From Batillaria attramentaria (Eukaryota; Mollusca; Gastropoda; Batillariidae), in assembly GCA_018292915.2 (NCBI GenBank), contig JACVVK020000533.1, positions 337,001 through 401,000 of the forward strand: a stretch of DNA of 64,000 nt, in the 5' to 3' direction. The notes beneath the pieces were generated by a model. That model worked only from the letters and a program-made list of their open reading frames with translations. It was not told where the DNA came from and ran no database searches. Shown piece by piece: positions 1 to 11,869 of this stretch. Within the stretch, counting starts at the first letter, position 1. Each line of letters begins with the position of its first letter. A program made the translations under genes and the position numbers.

Positions 1-1208
1 CTACAGAACCGGTAGGAAACGGGAAATTTGTGGCGACTCAAAACGTTGTCCTTTGTAAAAGAAAAGAACAGCCTAGAATGGTCAAGAATAACGTAGCGTT
101 TACGACAAGCATACTCTGGCAGCAAAACTGACTGTGAATAAATCGTAGCAAGGGCTTTTGTTCCATTCGAGAGGCTAGCCGACGATTTTTCGTCGCCATG
201 TTTGATTGCGTATTGGTAACGTGACACATCACGTGGTGTACCAGCGGTAAACAAAAGTGAAGCAGACGACATGATCTACGTAGACAGACGTAATACGCTA
301 AGTCTGCTACGGTATAAGCTGCCAGATGTAGCGTCGCCAGCCGAGATCTTACGCGCGGTACACCTTCTGTAGCCATGCTGAAATCTAGAGGTCAAATCGT
401 TGTTTGAACCGACACATACAACTTGAAAGAAAAACTGAGTGATCACCGATTCCACTTGTAGTCAGGCAGTGAGATTCGTAGTAGTAAGGTATCATACAAT
501 GAAAATGTCGATAATGCTGAGTCACAATCACAGATGCCATTGCTTCTAAAAAAAAAAAAAAAAAATGTATGCTGTGTTTACGTGGATGCAAGGTGTGATC
601 AGAGTTTTCTCTCCATGTGTAGGGCAGACGCGAAACTTGGAGTCGTAGCGGATCTATAGTCTTTGGTCCGTCGGAGCAGCAAGTAATATCCGTTAGGTTG
701 ACTGTTGCTTGCAAAGAAGCAAACCTAAATTTATCGACTGTGTTAAAGACGAAATTTTTCTGAGTTGAATTTCGAGAATCTTGTATTTATTGTTGCTGTT
801 TGGGTGAGCCTGGGTGTGTTTTGTTTATTTGTTGTGTCAAGTTTCATGTGTATCAGACACTGCAGTTCTATTCAGAGAACACACAATGCACAGAACGTTC
901 TCACACTAAACATTGAAAATGTACGACTGTTGGTAAAACACTCTCCGCCCAGTGTGTTCACCTTGTCACTGAGTACACTTCTGTTGGCTCAATGCTATTA
1001 CTGTGCAGGTGTCTAGGTGTTGCGATGACTGACACCACAAAAACAGCTCAAAATGATCTGTGATCATTAAAATCACAAAGATTGTCCCTAACTGTGGCTT
1101 CCAGTGACACTTCAGTTTTTGGCTAGTTGTTCATACTTCAGCCATGTGCCCAATGCTTTGGTGTGTGTCTGATGGGTGCATTTTCTAAACTATGAACTAA
1201 TAAAAGCA

Positions 1209-1244
<36 letters not shown>

Positions 1245-2490
1245 GATGCTGAGCCAGAAATTTAAAAGTATATAAAACACTACAACACTTTGCTTGCACA
1301 ACAAACAATGCATAGTACATGTAGTCATTTTCCCCATCTTTATTGAGAAAGATTGATGTCACAATTCATGCATGCACATTTTCCTACAATGGGTATACTT
1401 CCACAATTCATTCAATTATGACAACAGCCCTGGAAGGTAAAAAAAAAAAAAAAAAAAATTCAAACAGAAACAGCAGCAAATAGAACTGCAATTCCTACTG
1501 CCTGCACAACAAATATAACTGCCAGATCACAATACAATAAGAATCATACATAGAGGTGGCAACAGACAAATAGGACATGCATTGCTTAGTAATGCTATTT
1601 GTATTTGTCATTTTGTTATACTGTCTCCTACAGGCTGTGTATTTGAAAATATGGAATCAAAATTATCTTCCATATTCATCCTTCTGGTATATTCTCCTAC
1701 TGTGTATTCAACAAAGACACAAGAACCATGTCCCCAGCACATCATACAACTCTTATTAGGCTGACAGGAGCAACTGGTCCTCTTCATCCGAACAGACATT
1801 TGTTTTCCTCATTCTGCTGGTCAAACACTTGAAACAAATACTGTCAATACTATCTGAACATTTTCATCCCCAAAATGCCAGTGAACACCGCTCTCCAAAC
1901 CACTAGCTGTGCAACACTGGTGTGCTTAAAGTGTACTTTGGCGGTTCATTCAGATACACTGTGACATTTTGCTGTAGGTACCCAAACAAAGGAACAATCC
2001 CACATGCAAACTAAGTACTAGTAGTCAAAGTTATCCATTCTCTCCGGTAATGACTTCCTTGAATTAATATTTGCATACATGCTGCACATTTCAGTCAGGG
2101 CTGTTCTGGACAGTAACCCAAATAATCAGCATTGCACACTTCATGTATCAAAAGATCACACATCTATTTCTATAAAGTTCGCTGTAGGCAATGTGCCTGA
2201 TGAAAGAGGTAAAAGTTGTGAGATATATGAAAGATGACAGTGTGGGATAACATACAGTCCACCTGCACTGCAACACACTGCACTACAACATTCACATTTC
2301 CAAAAGGAAGGCTAGGATCCCTAATTTGTCTGGACATTGATATAAGTTAAACCAAAGCAGCACAGTTCACCAATTTTTTTTCCTTACATGCTTCCACATG
2401 TTTTAGGTTAAATACTTTCATGCTGGTGTGCATGTAGGTGTGAAACTCTCCCATGTTGGCCTACAAATACCGTACATGCATTTAGGACTG
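1..2490. other. intergenic, no supported gene
   Basis: I see no convincing coding exon on either strand. The open frames here are short, have no recognisable domain and are not flanked by good splice sites. The stretch holds two A runs (about 548-564 and 1441-1458) and a compound (CT)n(CA)n microsatellite near 1209-1243. Confidence 0.5.
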
Positions 2491-2491
2491 C

Positions 2492-2671
2492 CTAAGGCTT
2501 ATCTCCTTGCCTCAAAATTTCAAAGTCTCTTTGCAGCCTCTTCAATGCCTTTCCTGAGACTGGTTGTTTCTTGTCTTCCCCTGGGTGCTTCGATAGTTGA
2601 ATGGTCCAAAGGGTGTTCACATGCTGTTCTAGATGTGATAGCAGCAGGCAGTCATACAGTTCAACATGAAC
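2492..2671 (-). CDS. possible terminal exon of an unknown minus-strand gene
   Basis: On the minus strand a pyrimidine-rich tract ending in CAG precedes 60 codons that stay open to a TAG stop. The predicted peptide starts VHVELYDCLLLSHLEQ and ends with a charged, coiled-coil-like stretch rich in K, R, E and Q. I do not recognise the family. Other exon-like segments lie upstream on the same strand (3669-3700, 3121-3262, 4484-4632), so it may belong to a multi-exon gene. It could also be a chance open stretch; transcript evidence would decide. Confidence 0.3.
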   Translation of the reverse strand, partial: VHVELYDCLLLSHLEQHVNTLWTIQLSKHPGEDKKQPVSGKALKRLQRDFEILRQGDKP

Positions 2672-2924
2672 CTGAGCACAGAAAATATAAATTGATCACA
2701 GCATGGTTGGGAGTGGGGAGTGGTTGGTGGGGGTGGTTGGTGGTGGGGTGGGGGTGGGGGGTGTCAGTGCTCCTCGCTAAAAACTAGCAACATGGGGTGG
2801 GGGGTTGTTTATACATACAACTGTGCACATGTATCATACACATGTAATATGGTACACAAGAGGCCACACTAATGTCAAACAGGCAGTACTTAATAATACT
2901 GTTCAAAGTGTTATTTATCAGTCA

Positions 2925-4632
2925 ATGTTTACCTCTGCATTTCTTCTTGTTTGTCTGATGTGTGGCAGTTTTTAAATGACTCTACTGAGAAAACATACAA
3001 GCACCCTGACAGATCAGATGTTAGATCAGGTTTAGGAGAAAGCATTCACATGTAAACAAAGCCAACACTAACAGAAAATAACAAAGAGCACCAGAACACA
3101 CCAGACTCAAATGAGACCAAACCTTCCTTGAGACATCAGTGTCACTGTCACCACACTTTCCCATCATCTTGCTCAGCAGCAGCTCTTTCTTACACTGTCG
3201 ATGTCATTGTCTGCAGCTATTGTTTCACATTCAGGAGGTGACTGATAACCTAAAGTTGGTAAAAGACAGAAAGTTTTGGTCAGCACATTACTTGGGATTC
3301 TAAATTACCATTAAAACCAAACATGAACAGAACAATTGTTCAGTGGCTCCACAATCCTAATACTATAATTCCTCAAGAATAACTTCACAAAATCAGAACA
3401 AAGGTGTGTTGCTGTTTCTTGTAGAACTAGAAGATGCAGATTGGTGAGCTTTGTTTTCATTAGACTACAGTTGTGGTTGAGGTTACATTTGCTGTATGTC
3501 CAAATGTGTGTTAGGAGACTTTTGTAAGTATATATTCACAGAAATTTACACTATTTCATAGGTAACTGAAACTCATGGACAAAAGGAGGCTTTGTGAGTT
3601 AACATATAAAACAGCCTACATAAGTCATTTTCCTGATAATAATTAGGTATATGAAATGAAGCACTTACTTCTACTTGTTTGTTGGGGCATGGTCCTCATC
3701 CTGTAACAGAATGACATCACAATAAACACTGCTTACATCTTTGCATACATCAAATGCAGATCAATACCACTTCAATTCAGGAGAGGGAAAAGATTCTAGT
3801 GGATGAGTCTCATGAAAGTTACACTACACATTCACCTACACATTTTTAGCTTGTCTGTCTGATGCATGGCAGTTGTTCTAGATAACTAGTGGACAGCAAG
3901 TTCAAATTCTGCAGAGAAACAACCAAGTTCAAATGTGGCAGAGTGATTAAAATCTGTATGAATGTGTGCGTGAATGAGTGAAGGCAGAGGTAGAGATATA
4001 GTGTGTTTAATATTACAGCAGTCAGTAGCAGTAACCTGACAAGGTAGGCATAATTATTGTTAGCATAATATGATTACTTGTAATATGTTTTTATGAAATT
4101 CAATGTTTTTAACCAGAATGGAAGATGTTGTAAATGTGAGTAGTCTTTATAGAATGTCAAAAGTATGTGTTAGACTGTCAGTGTTAACATTGAATTTCAT
4201 AAAAACATATTACTAGTAATCATATTATGCTAACAATAATTATGCCTACCTTGTCAGGTTACTGCTACTGACTGCTGTAATATTAAACACACTATATCTC
4301 TACCTCTGCCTTCACTCATTCACGCACACATTCATACAGATTTTAATCACTCTGCCACACAAAGACCACTAACTGAATGACTTACAAGTGCTCAAGCAAA
4401 AGTAAATAAATGTGTGTAAATGTACACAAAGCTAACAGTTACTCTAACAGAAAAAAGCACTGCACCACCAGTACCACACACCATACCTTCCATGAGACAT
4501 CAGTGTCAGTGAATCCACTTATCCCATTATCTTCATCCTTGGTCAACAGTTCTCCCCAGTTGTGATGTCATGGTCAGTTTGGGTGCCACTTACTGTGGGT
4601 GACTCACTGACTGAGAGCCTAAAGCTGGTAAA
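2925..4632 (-). repeat. diverged direct duplication with exon-like edges
   Basis: About 340 bp at 2925-3265 resembles 3830-4632, where a hairpin element interrupts the second copy. On the minus strand the best conserved parts (3121-3262 and 4484-4632) each start after a TTTAG acceptor-like site and end at AAG before a GT. Both share the residues DTDVS just before that donor in one frame, and both end in a stop after a DxDI motif in another frame. A 32-nt segment at 3669-3700 is bounded by TTACAG and GTAAGT. This could be a duplicated exon of an unrecognised gene or of a noncoding transcript. No frame is open throughout. Confidence 0.35.
3934..4359. repeat. long hairpin: 174-bp inverted repeat arms, 78-bp loop
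   Basis: The left arm (3934-4107) and right arm (4186-4359) are reverse complements, with only about two mismatches seen, around an AAG/TAG difference in the CTTGTAATATG region. The element interrupts the second copy of the duplication described at 2925-4632, which points to insertion. It carries no ORF. It could be a foldback/MITE-type element, or a source of a long double-stranded RNA if transcribed. Confidence 0.85.
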
Positions 4633-4639
4633 AGAAATG

Positions 4640-5904
4640 ATTTTTTAGCTGATTGGTAAACATAACAATAACATTGCCTTAGTAACTCATTAATCATAAT
4701 GTCTTACAAAATTCATACAAACATGTACCAGTTCTTGTACATAAGCACATCATTAAAAAAAAACTTCCCACAATTTAAAAACAACAACAAACAAAAGAGA
4801 AAACCCCTTCCGTGCTTCCGTGGTCCAGATCTATAGTTGATTTCTTACCAAAACAATCAACAACCATCCCTGAGTCCGACCAGCAGTATCAAGTAGTAGT
4901 AGTGCTGAATCTTGACTAATCGACTCTAAATCTGTTTTCAATCAGTAGATACCAAATCACCACCTTTCGGACCCCCTCTCTTTCTGCGCCGGGCTTATTG
5001 TGAAATGGTTCCCGACTGATTCTACATGTTTCTGCGTCAGTTTACGCTGAAAAGCAGTTTGCAAAGTACATGTACTTGAAGTCAAGTTTCAGTTGCGTCA
5101 CTGACTAGATCTAGTTACACATTACAAGCCGGGAAAGAGCGTTGGAAGTCAGGCGGTACAGCCGTCGATTGCGCCACCATCAAAAGCGAGGAGAATACTT
5201 TGTTCTCGTGTGCTAGTTCTACTTCTGATGTGGTGTATCAGTACGTTTCCTACTTTTTAACCGGAGATAATTAGGCCTGGCCTGGCGTAACAGAAGTTTG
5301 CCGACACGGAACAGTTCGCGACGGACCCCGGCTCCGCTTCACAGAAAAGAAGTTTATTATCTACTCATGATTACACTAAACAAAGACAGCAATCTTACAG
5401 TCACATACCATATCATTGTAGAAAATGCAGACATTTCTTGTAATCGTCACCGATGCAAATATTCCTCAATTTTCACCAAAAAACAAACTGCAGTTTGGTA
5501 GCGTTGCAAAACTGCCACCATTTTTATTTTGTCTCGGTGGGCCAGACAGGAAAGGGGCGGGGCCTCCGCTGATAGACTCGAAACCAAGGTCAAATCAGCG
5601 AAAACGAATTTTAGCCTCTAGCCATTTTCAGGGCCACTCGCCATCCGCGAAAAGTAATTTGCCCCCAATATTATGGGGTATGAGCATATAACGGTACCAG
5701 TTGCTATGCACTTGCCATCACAGTTTTCACTTGCCCAGAAACACCTAGTTTGGAACTGTGGCTAAAGGTACGACCTCGACCTCTTAGCCACGTGACTGGG
5801 GTTACGGAAGGGTATGCACATTTTTTCCCTCTGTGAGAAGTATGGGTCCGCACGGCCCCACGATGTCCTTCGTGTGTAGTAAATAGCGACGTCGTGCGAA
5901 GGTT
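4640..5904. other. intergenic, locally CpG-richer; no supported gene
   Basis: The stretch from about 4960 to 5700 has visibly more CG dinucleotides than the AT-rich sequence on its left. That would fit a promoter or first-exon region for a minus-strand transcript, but I find no convincing start exon. The small open frames at 5298-5691 have no recognisable features. Confidence 0.3.
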
Positions 5905-6108
5905 AAGTTGTTTCTCTATAGAGAAACAACTTTATGAGACGGGGCAGATTTTGCTGCGCGCAGCAGCAAGTTTCAGTGATACAAAACAAGACTGTGACGT
6001 TTCTCCACACAATACTACTTTCACGCACATAGTGACGTAACGAAACCTGCGTCATAGACACTTGACGTGCACACTATGCTGCTGCGTTCTTTTTGGCGGG
6101 AGTTGTGA

Positions 6109-6111
<3 letters not shown>

Positions 6112-6174
<63 letters not shown>
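6112..6174. repeat. (GT)n microsatellite
   Basis: About 31 uninterrupted GT units. They lie at the same position in both copies of the 1.6-kb repeat. Confidence 0.95.
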
Positions 6175-6175
<1 letters not shown>

Positions 6176-7148
6176 ACGGATGTAATGATGGCTATCTCCT
6201 AAACCACCTCGATGGAGGCCTTTTTACTTTGAGATAAAATGGGAAATCACCTTCTCCAGACCTACCTTTCACGATTTTTAGCCTGCCGCATTTTCAAAGA
6301 GTTATCGCCGATTTTTAAAAATCGGTCGTGTTACGAATTTTTTCGAAAAAGTTGTTCAAATTCCTTCATTTTCTAGACTTTGGAAGTTCACCCAATCACA
6401 CTGCCTGTATTCGTGCTACAGCTCTGTAGCTCTGACTGGTTTTGTGTAAAAAAAAATATTTTCGAGGTAGGGGTGGTTTGCACATAAGATCAAATATCTA
6501 TGAAAAGACTACTGCAAATTACTTATCATCCCGGCGTTTTTGTCTAGTGTGACAACTGCACATATGACAGGAACTACTGCACTATTATAGCTTTAGCATT
6601 TAGAATAACTGAACTTTTAGATAAACATAACTTTTTCAAGTTTCTGCGAAAAGCACCGGTCAAAAGAGTTCCAAATTTTCGATTTCATAAGTACAATACA
6701 AGGTATTCTAGTCCATGTTTCACCAGCCCTCTAGATCTTCCAGATTTTATGTCAAAATTAATTCAGTCACGGAAGTCACAAAAGCAACAGGGAAATTACA
6801 AGACATGCACAAGCATCATCTGTCATACCACCAGTGTGAAGCTGACGTCAAACGCTTAGTTCCCAGACAAAATAAGCAAGTATCGTCACTGCCTCCGACA
6901 TTTCACCAGCCCTCTAGATCTTTCAGATTTCATGTGAAAAATAATTCAATCGGGGAAGCCACAAAGCCAACAGGGAAATCACAAGACATAAACAAGCTTC
7001 CTCAGACGATCGCAGTGCTAGAGGCTGACGTCAAAATGTTTAGTTCGCGGAACTGACGTCATCTCTCCGTCTGTGAATGACGACCTGCCTGAGGCTGACG
7101 TCAAATGTTTAGTTCACGGAACTGACGTCTCTCTCTCTCTCTCTCTCT

Positions 7149-7319
7149 GGGGAGCCAGGGGAGCCGAATGGTAGAGCGTTGGACTTTCAATGCTCGGGTC
7201 GAGAGTTCGAATCCCGGCTTGGGCCAAATATTTGTGCTGGCCTTTCTCAGGTTGCCCCGTCTTTGATATCACCCTTACGTGGTGGAAAAGGACGTTAAAC
7301 TCCTAAACACCCACCCACC

Positions 7320-7320
<1 letters not shown>
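7149..7320 (+). mobile_element. tRNA-derived SINE, full-length, in a (CT)n tract
   Basis: It starts GGGGAGCC, with a tRNA-like head carrying an A-box-like AATGGTAGAGCGTTGGA and a B box GAGTTCGAATCCC. The body contains CAAATATTTGTGCTGGC, TTGCCCCGTCTTTGATATC and GGAAAAGGACGTTAAAC, and the end is CCCACCCACCC. (CT)n lies on both sides. The copy in the duplicate block (63113-63290) sits at the same place, so insertion came before the block was copied. Confidence 0.85.
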
Positions 7321-7352
<32 letters not shown>

Positions 7353-7825
7353 GCTCTCCTCCCACCCGGCCCCACCCCCAGTCACGTGACTAATCGGTCG
7401 AGGTCGTAGAGGATCTAGTGTCATTGGTAGAACATGGAGAGGGGAGAACCGGCAACAATAACAACAAAACAGACAAAATAAAATGAAATTTGGAGAAACA
7501 ACTTTGTAGGACGGGGCCGTTCCTCCTTGTTCGTTCTGTTGTTTATTTTATTTCTTTTTCGCTCTTGTCTCACGTGCATGTCTCTGGAATGAATACGTGT
7601 ATTAACAAAACGAAAACCCGTTAAAAACACAAGGAAATCGAATGGAAGGAATGGCATAATATCCCAGTTTACCAGCGGACATTTCTTGTTTATATCAAAC
7701 GGCAACATTCTTTGGACAAACCACACGAAACGAAAAGCATGTAAGAATAACACCTGTGAAGACTGAAGAGAAATAGGGCGAGTTCATTCCATGACCTAAC
7801 CTACGTGAAGACAAATCAGGTTTAC

Positions 7826-10147
7826 CTGTGCAGTGCGGCTGTATTCCAGTCTGACCGGGAGGACATGGTTCTTGATCACCTGCAACAATTTCATCTGCGT
7901 TGTACTGGAATATGCCGTTTCCGCCCTTGAATTTGTATTGTTATGCATTTACTGGTTGATACACAGCCCCTTTCCGGCTTTCACACCGACAAACCGAAAT
8001 CCAGTGAACGGTAGCGTGACCGGATTTGGTATTTAACTTTTTCACGATCATGCACCAAGCGTTTGTGCAGAGCCCTTTCACGCCGTTGTCGTGAGTTCGT
8101 ATCCTGGCTGGGGCGAAATATTTGTGCTGGCTTTTTCATCGTTGCCCCGTCTTTGATATCACCCGTATGTGGTGGAAAAGGACGCTAAACCCCCAAACAC
8201 CCATCCACCCTTCACGCCGTTGCAATCAACACACCTAGACCCTTGGCGCTGACGCATGAGGACGCTGTTACCACACATCTACAACCCATGTTATCTCCGC
8301 TCTAACTGTGGCCGCTATGCCCAGATATATTTTTCCACAGAAGTGCTTATGATTATCTTTCAAACCATACAAAGTATGATTAGGAAACATTCTAGAAAGA
8401 CCTCTTTTAAAAAAATCGAAAAACTGCTAAAATCGCCAGGTTGGAAAGGGTTGCGCACGCAGAGCCCGGGTCACGGGAATTTCACGGTGCGCGGTCAAGG
8501 TCGGCAATGAGCGCTTCCGGACACTCTTGGTGATTGGAAACAGTAAACAGCAACCTAAGTTTTCCCATTTTGAAATGTGAGGACTACCGTTTTTATTTGT
8601 TCGGTTTTGGTTTGTCGGTGGGCAGGTAAGAGATTCATTGCCAACCAGAAACCGGCTTTCACTAGAGTGGGTAGGTGTTTGGGGGTTTAACGTCCGGCTT
8701 TCACTAACACGTACCGCGATGGAAAGACCTTAGCGTGCTCATATTGAAACACGCAACTTCACCTGATAGCAATCGTCGTCAAAACGTTTGAACTGAAGTA
8801 GCAGCAGGATTGGAAGGAATCAAGCAAATGTAACCAAAGACCTTGAATATGTTTCCAAGATCTTTGATGTAACTGTTTAGTACTTGCTAATGGGATGAAA
8901 AATGTAATGTGTGTAAACCTACCTGCACAGTATCCCATGGGGCACGTTGGAAGCGGTTTGAGATGGTACACCCAGAAAGTGCTACAGTTCTTTATTTCAA
9001 TTTGTGTGCTGAATTCACAGCACACCTGGCCTGCCCGTCGCTTGTTAGGTATATGCACGCAAGCTTCCCGCCTTACAATGCCTTGTTGGACGGATGGATG
9101 GCCACTGTTAATCCAGATAGGCATCACCGTACCGCACTATTCAACAAACCAAACCCAAACATGCCTAACAGTGTTTTTCCTTTGGGGTGGAATTTCTACA
9201 TTTTGAGATTTTCAAGAAACAGTTGAAAATCAGCTTTGCAACATCCCATAAAAGGGATAAAATATGCCTTTTAACGGTACTTTTTTTTCGAACCATAAAA
9301 GAAGGCACATGCGGCATTTATTAAGGGACGGAAAGTGGAAGGGAGGGGGGGGGGGGGGGGCTTATTTTCCGGTTTTGTTGTTCGACTGTTGAGCGTTTGT
9401 TTCCTTGTTTGTAACCTGCTCTTCTTTTCTTTCCTTTTTGAAGGGAGAGGTTGTTATTTTTGTGTTTCCTTCTTTTTTTTTGGGGGGGGGGGGGGGGCAG
9501 CGTGGGGGGGGGGGGGGGGGTTGGTCGGTTTGTTAGTTGGATTTTCTTTGTGTTTCTCTGTCCAAATGTTCATTCCTCAACAGGGGCAACAGGAGCACCT
9601 CTCTCTCTCTCTCTCTCTCTGTGAAATACCCGATTTGTGGGGACACAATGTTCGGGCATCTTCCCTCCTGCAGCACTGGTGAAACGGTACCATCCATCAG
9701 CTAATCGTCTGTCACAAATGACGGTGTCGGCAAGATCTGTATGATATGCCGTGCTTCTATGAGGCTCGTCCAGTTCAGTGTGATGCTGGCATGGATCAGG
9801 AACAGCCGCTTTCACACCTAGAAAGCAGATGAACAACACATGCTTACCTTTGTTTGTATAACACTGAACCAGTTTAATTCCAATAGAAAGGAAATCGCCA
9901 AAGGACTAAATCAGTCAATTTTACAAGTGTGATGGTTCAAATTTGACATTTTACGTGGATCCTACTTTGACGGTTACGTAGTAGTACCAAAAATATTTCT
10001 ATTCTGCCATGAGCATTTTATGAAAGAAACTACACACACACGCACACACACACACACCGCTATGCTTAACTGTTGATTTAAAAATACAATGAAACTATAC
10101 CAACCTGATAGAAACAAAATGAAAGAAAATATGACAAGACGACGCAT
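7826..10147 (-). CDS. gene A: VWDE-like secreted protein, 5' part only (4 exons)
   Basis: The exons on the minus strand are 10147-10105, 9817-9630, 9136-8923 and 7879-7826. Junction phases (1, 0, 1, 1) are the same as in genes B and C. Exon 1 encodes MRRLVIFSFILFLS, a signal peptide; an in-frame ATG eight codons upstream (10171) is an alternative start. Exons 2 and 3 encode a D8C domain with WYRF, GGKMPEHC and CPMGYCAG motifs. Exon 4 is a CPPGQTG-type Cys-rich exon. The next exon expected from B and C (an Ig-like half of 236 nt) is not found on the remaining 7.8 kb to the left, although exon 5 follows exon 4 by under 0.9 kb in B and C. The gene is therefore either truncated, or a short D8C-only secreted paralogue with an unrecognised last exon. 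Confidence 0.75.
8089..8210 (+). mobile_element. 5'-truncated SINE with 12-bp target duplication
   Basis: The copy begins inside the tRNA-like head, at the B-box region, and ends CCATCCACCC. TTCACGCCGTTG flanks it perfectly at 8077-8088 and 8211-8222. A 5' truncation with a clear target duplication fits LINE-assisted retrotransposition. A further 3'-end fragment in minus orientation lies at about 8668-8694. Confidence 0.85.
8923..9136 (-). CDS. gene A exon 3: second half of D8C domain
   Basis: The 214-nt exon has exactly the same length and phase as its counterparts in genes B (20050-20263) and C (43189-43402). It opens with CGTVMPIW after ATAG and ends CPMGYCAG at a GTAGGT donor. Cysteine spacing matches the other two paralogues. 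Confidence 0.8.
9340..9520. repeat. poly-G runs in gene A intron 2
   Basis: There are three long G runs (about 9345-9360, 9481-9497 and 9505-9520) separated by T-rich sequence. They may form G-quadruplexes on the plus strand. The open frames over them are artefacts. Confidence 0.8.
9630..9817 (-). CDS. gene A exon 2: first half of D8C domain
   Basis: Acceptor CTAG and donor GTATTT bound 188 nt (191 in B and C). The translation shows DPCQHHTELDEPHRS, then CDRRLADGWYRF and GGKMPEHC, the typical start of a D8C domain. The exon ends close to a (CT)n tract. Confidence 0.8.
10105..10147 (-). CDS. gene A exon 1: start codon and signal peptide
   Basis: The 43-nt coding part ends TCAG before GTTGGT and leaves phase 1. 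Length and phase are identical to gene B exon 1. The encoded peptide is a hydrophobic signal sequence that continues into GVKAA in exon 2. Confidence 0.65.
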
Positions 10148-10349
10148 CGTGAATGTGTAGCTCCCTCTCACATGTCAGGATAAACTCGGTCGGTAAATTC
10201 CTGGGTGTGTTGTGGTGGTATGGTCCGCGGAACAAGTCTGATCCGATTTGTTCTGCAGCAAGCGACCTCTATATTCGAGCTTCCCACGTGACATGGCTTT
10301 TATCGGAGGGAAAACAACATGCTGCTGTGGGACTTTAATCTCGGAGGTT

Positions 10350-10397
10350 ACAATACAATACAATACAATACAATACAATACAATACAATACAATACA
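10350..10397. repeat. (CAATA)n pentanucleotide repeat
   Basis: About nine tandem CAATA units lie just upstream of a SINE. Confidence 0.9.
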
Positions 10398-10442
10398 TGT
10401 TTATTGTCCTTAAAAAGGATATTTCTCTTTCTCGCCACGCGA

Positions 10443-10614
10443 GGGAGCCGGGGTGGTCGAATGGTAGAGCGTTGGACTTCTAATGCTCGGATCGTGAGTT
10501 CGATCCCGGCTGGGGCCAAATATTTGTGCTGGCTTTTTCATCGTTGCCCCGTCTTTGATATCACCCTATGTGGTGGAAAAGGACGTTAAACCCCCAAACC
10601 CCCAACACCCACCC
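10443..10614 (+). mobile_element. tRNA-derived SINE, full-length
   Basis: The tRNA-like head and body match the family consensus, with the end at ACACCCACCC. The flanks show a diverged target duplication (CGCCACGCGA on the left, CGGCACGCGA on the right). Confidence 0.85.
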
Positions 10615-10619
10615 TTTTC

Positions 10620-11390
<771 letters not shown>

Positions 11391-11755
11391 CAAAGACCTT
11401 AGATAATAAGACGGATCACTCCTTCTTAGGCCTTACTAAGAAAAGCGAGGACAGAGTAGGAGTTACGTCCCTTTGCGTGGGCAGGCTGAGGCCGTGTGTT
11501 CCAGTGATGAGTAACTCTGAACCTATACACAATTCTTAACACATCACGGTAAAAAAAAACGATTCATAGCACAGGAATATTTTCAGTTTGAATCTTAGAG
11601 GCCCTTCCTACCTCTGATAATAAAAAAAAATTATGTTATAATCCAGTGTGTTAAGAAGTGAAAAATATAAAATACCTTTATAAAGCACACTATGTATATA
11701 TGACTGTGAAGACTGAAGCTTGCACTGCCTAGTTCTTGTTGAAAGCTGATGTGTG

Positions 11756-11756
<1 letters not shown>

Positions 11757-11800
<44 letters not shown>

Positions 11801-11816
11801 ACCACCACCACCACCA
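11757..11816. repeat. (CA)n(CAC)n microsatellite inside the P-like element
   Basis: About 21 CA units run into about six CAC units. Confidence 0.95.
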
Positions 11817-11869
11817 GTATGAATGATGAAAGGAAATGTTACAGGGTTTATACACTTTTTATTCGTGAC

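Larger units (their letters stand above)
5905..7540 (+). mobile_element. 1.6-kb interspersed repeat, copy 1
   Basis: This block is repeated at 61815-63510 with high similarity along its length. It opens with a perfect 28-bp palindrome (5905-5932; core TTTCTCTATAGAGAAA). A (GT)n tract (6112-6174), a unique middle part, repeated GAGGCTGACGTCAAATG modules (about 6838-7131), an embedded SINE (7149-7320) and an end with GAGAAACAACTTTG follow. That last motif echoes the right half of the opening palindrome. No transposase is visible, so it looks like a non-autonomous element of unknown class. Confidence 0.7.

Noticed and set aside
38..714. Two minus-strand open frames of ~110 codons
   Set aside because: No domain, no splice context and low-complexity runs; likely chance.
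7149..7225. tRNA gene
   Set aside because: The tRNA-like part is the head of a SINE repeated about 20 times; it lacks a clean cloverleaf and 3' end.
7421..7753. Minus-strand frame similar to one at 63387-63575
   Set aside because: Similarity is explained by the shared 1.6-kb repeat; no coding features.
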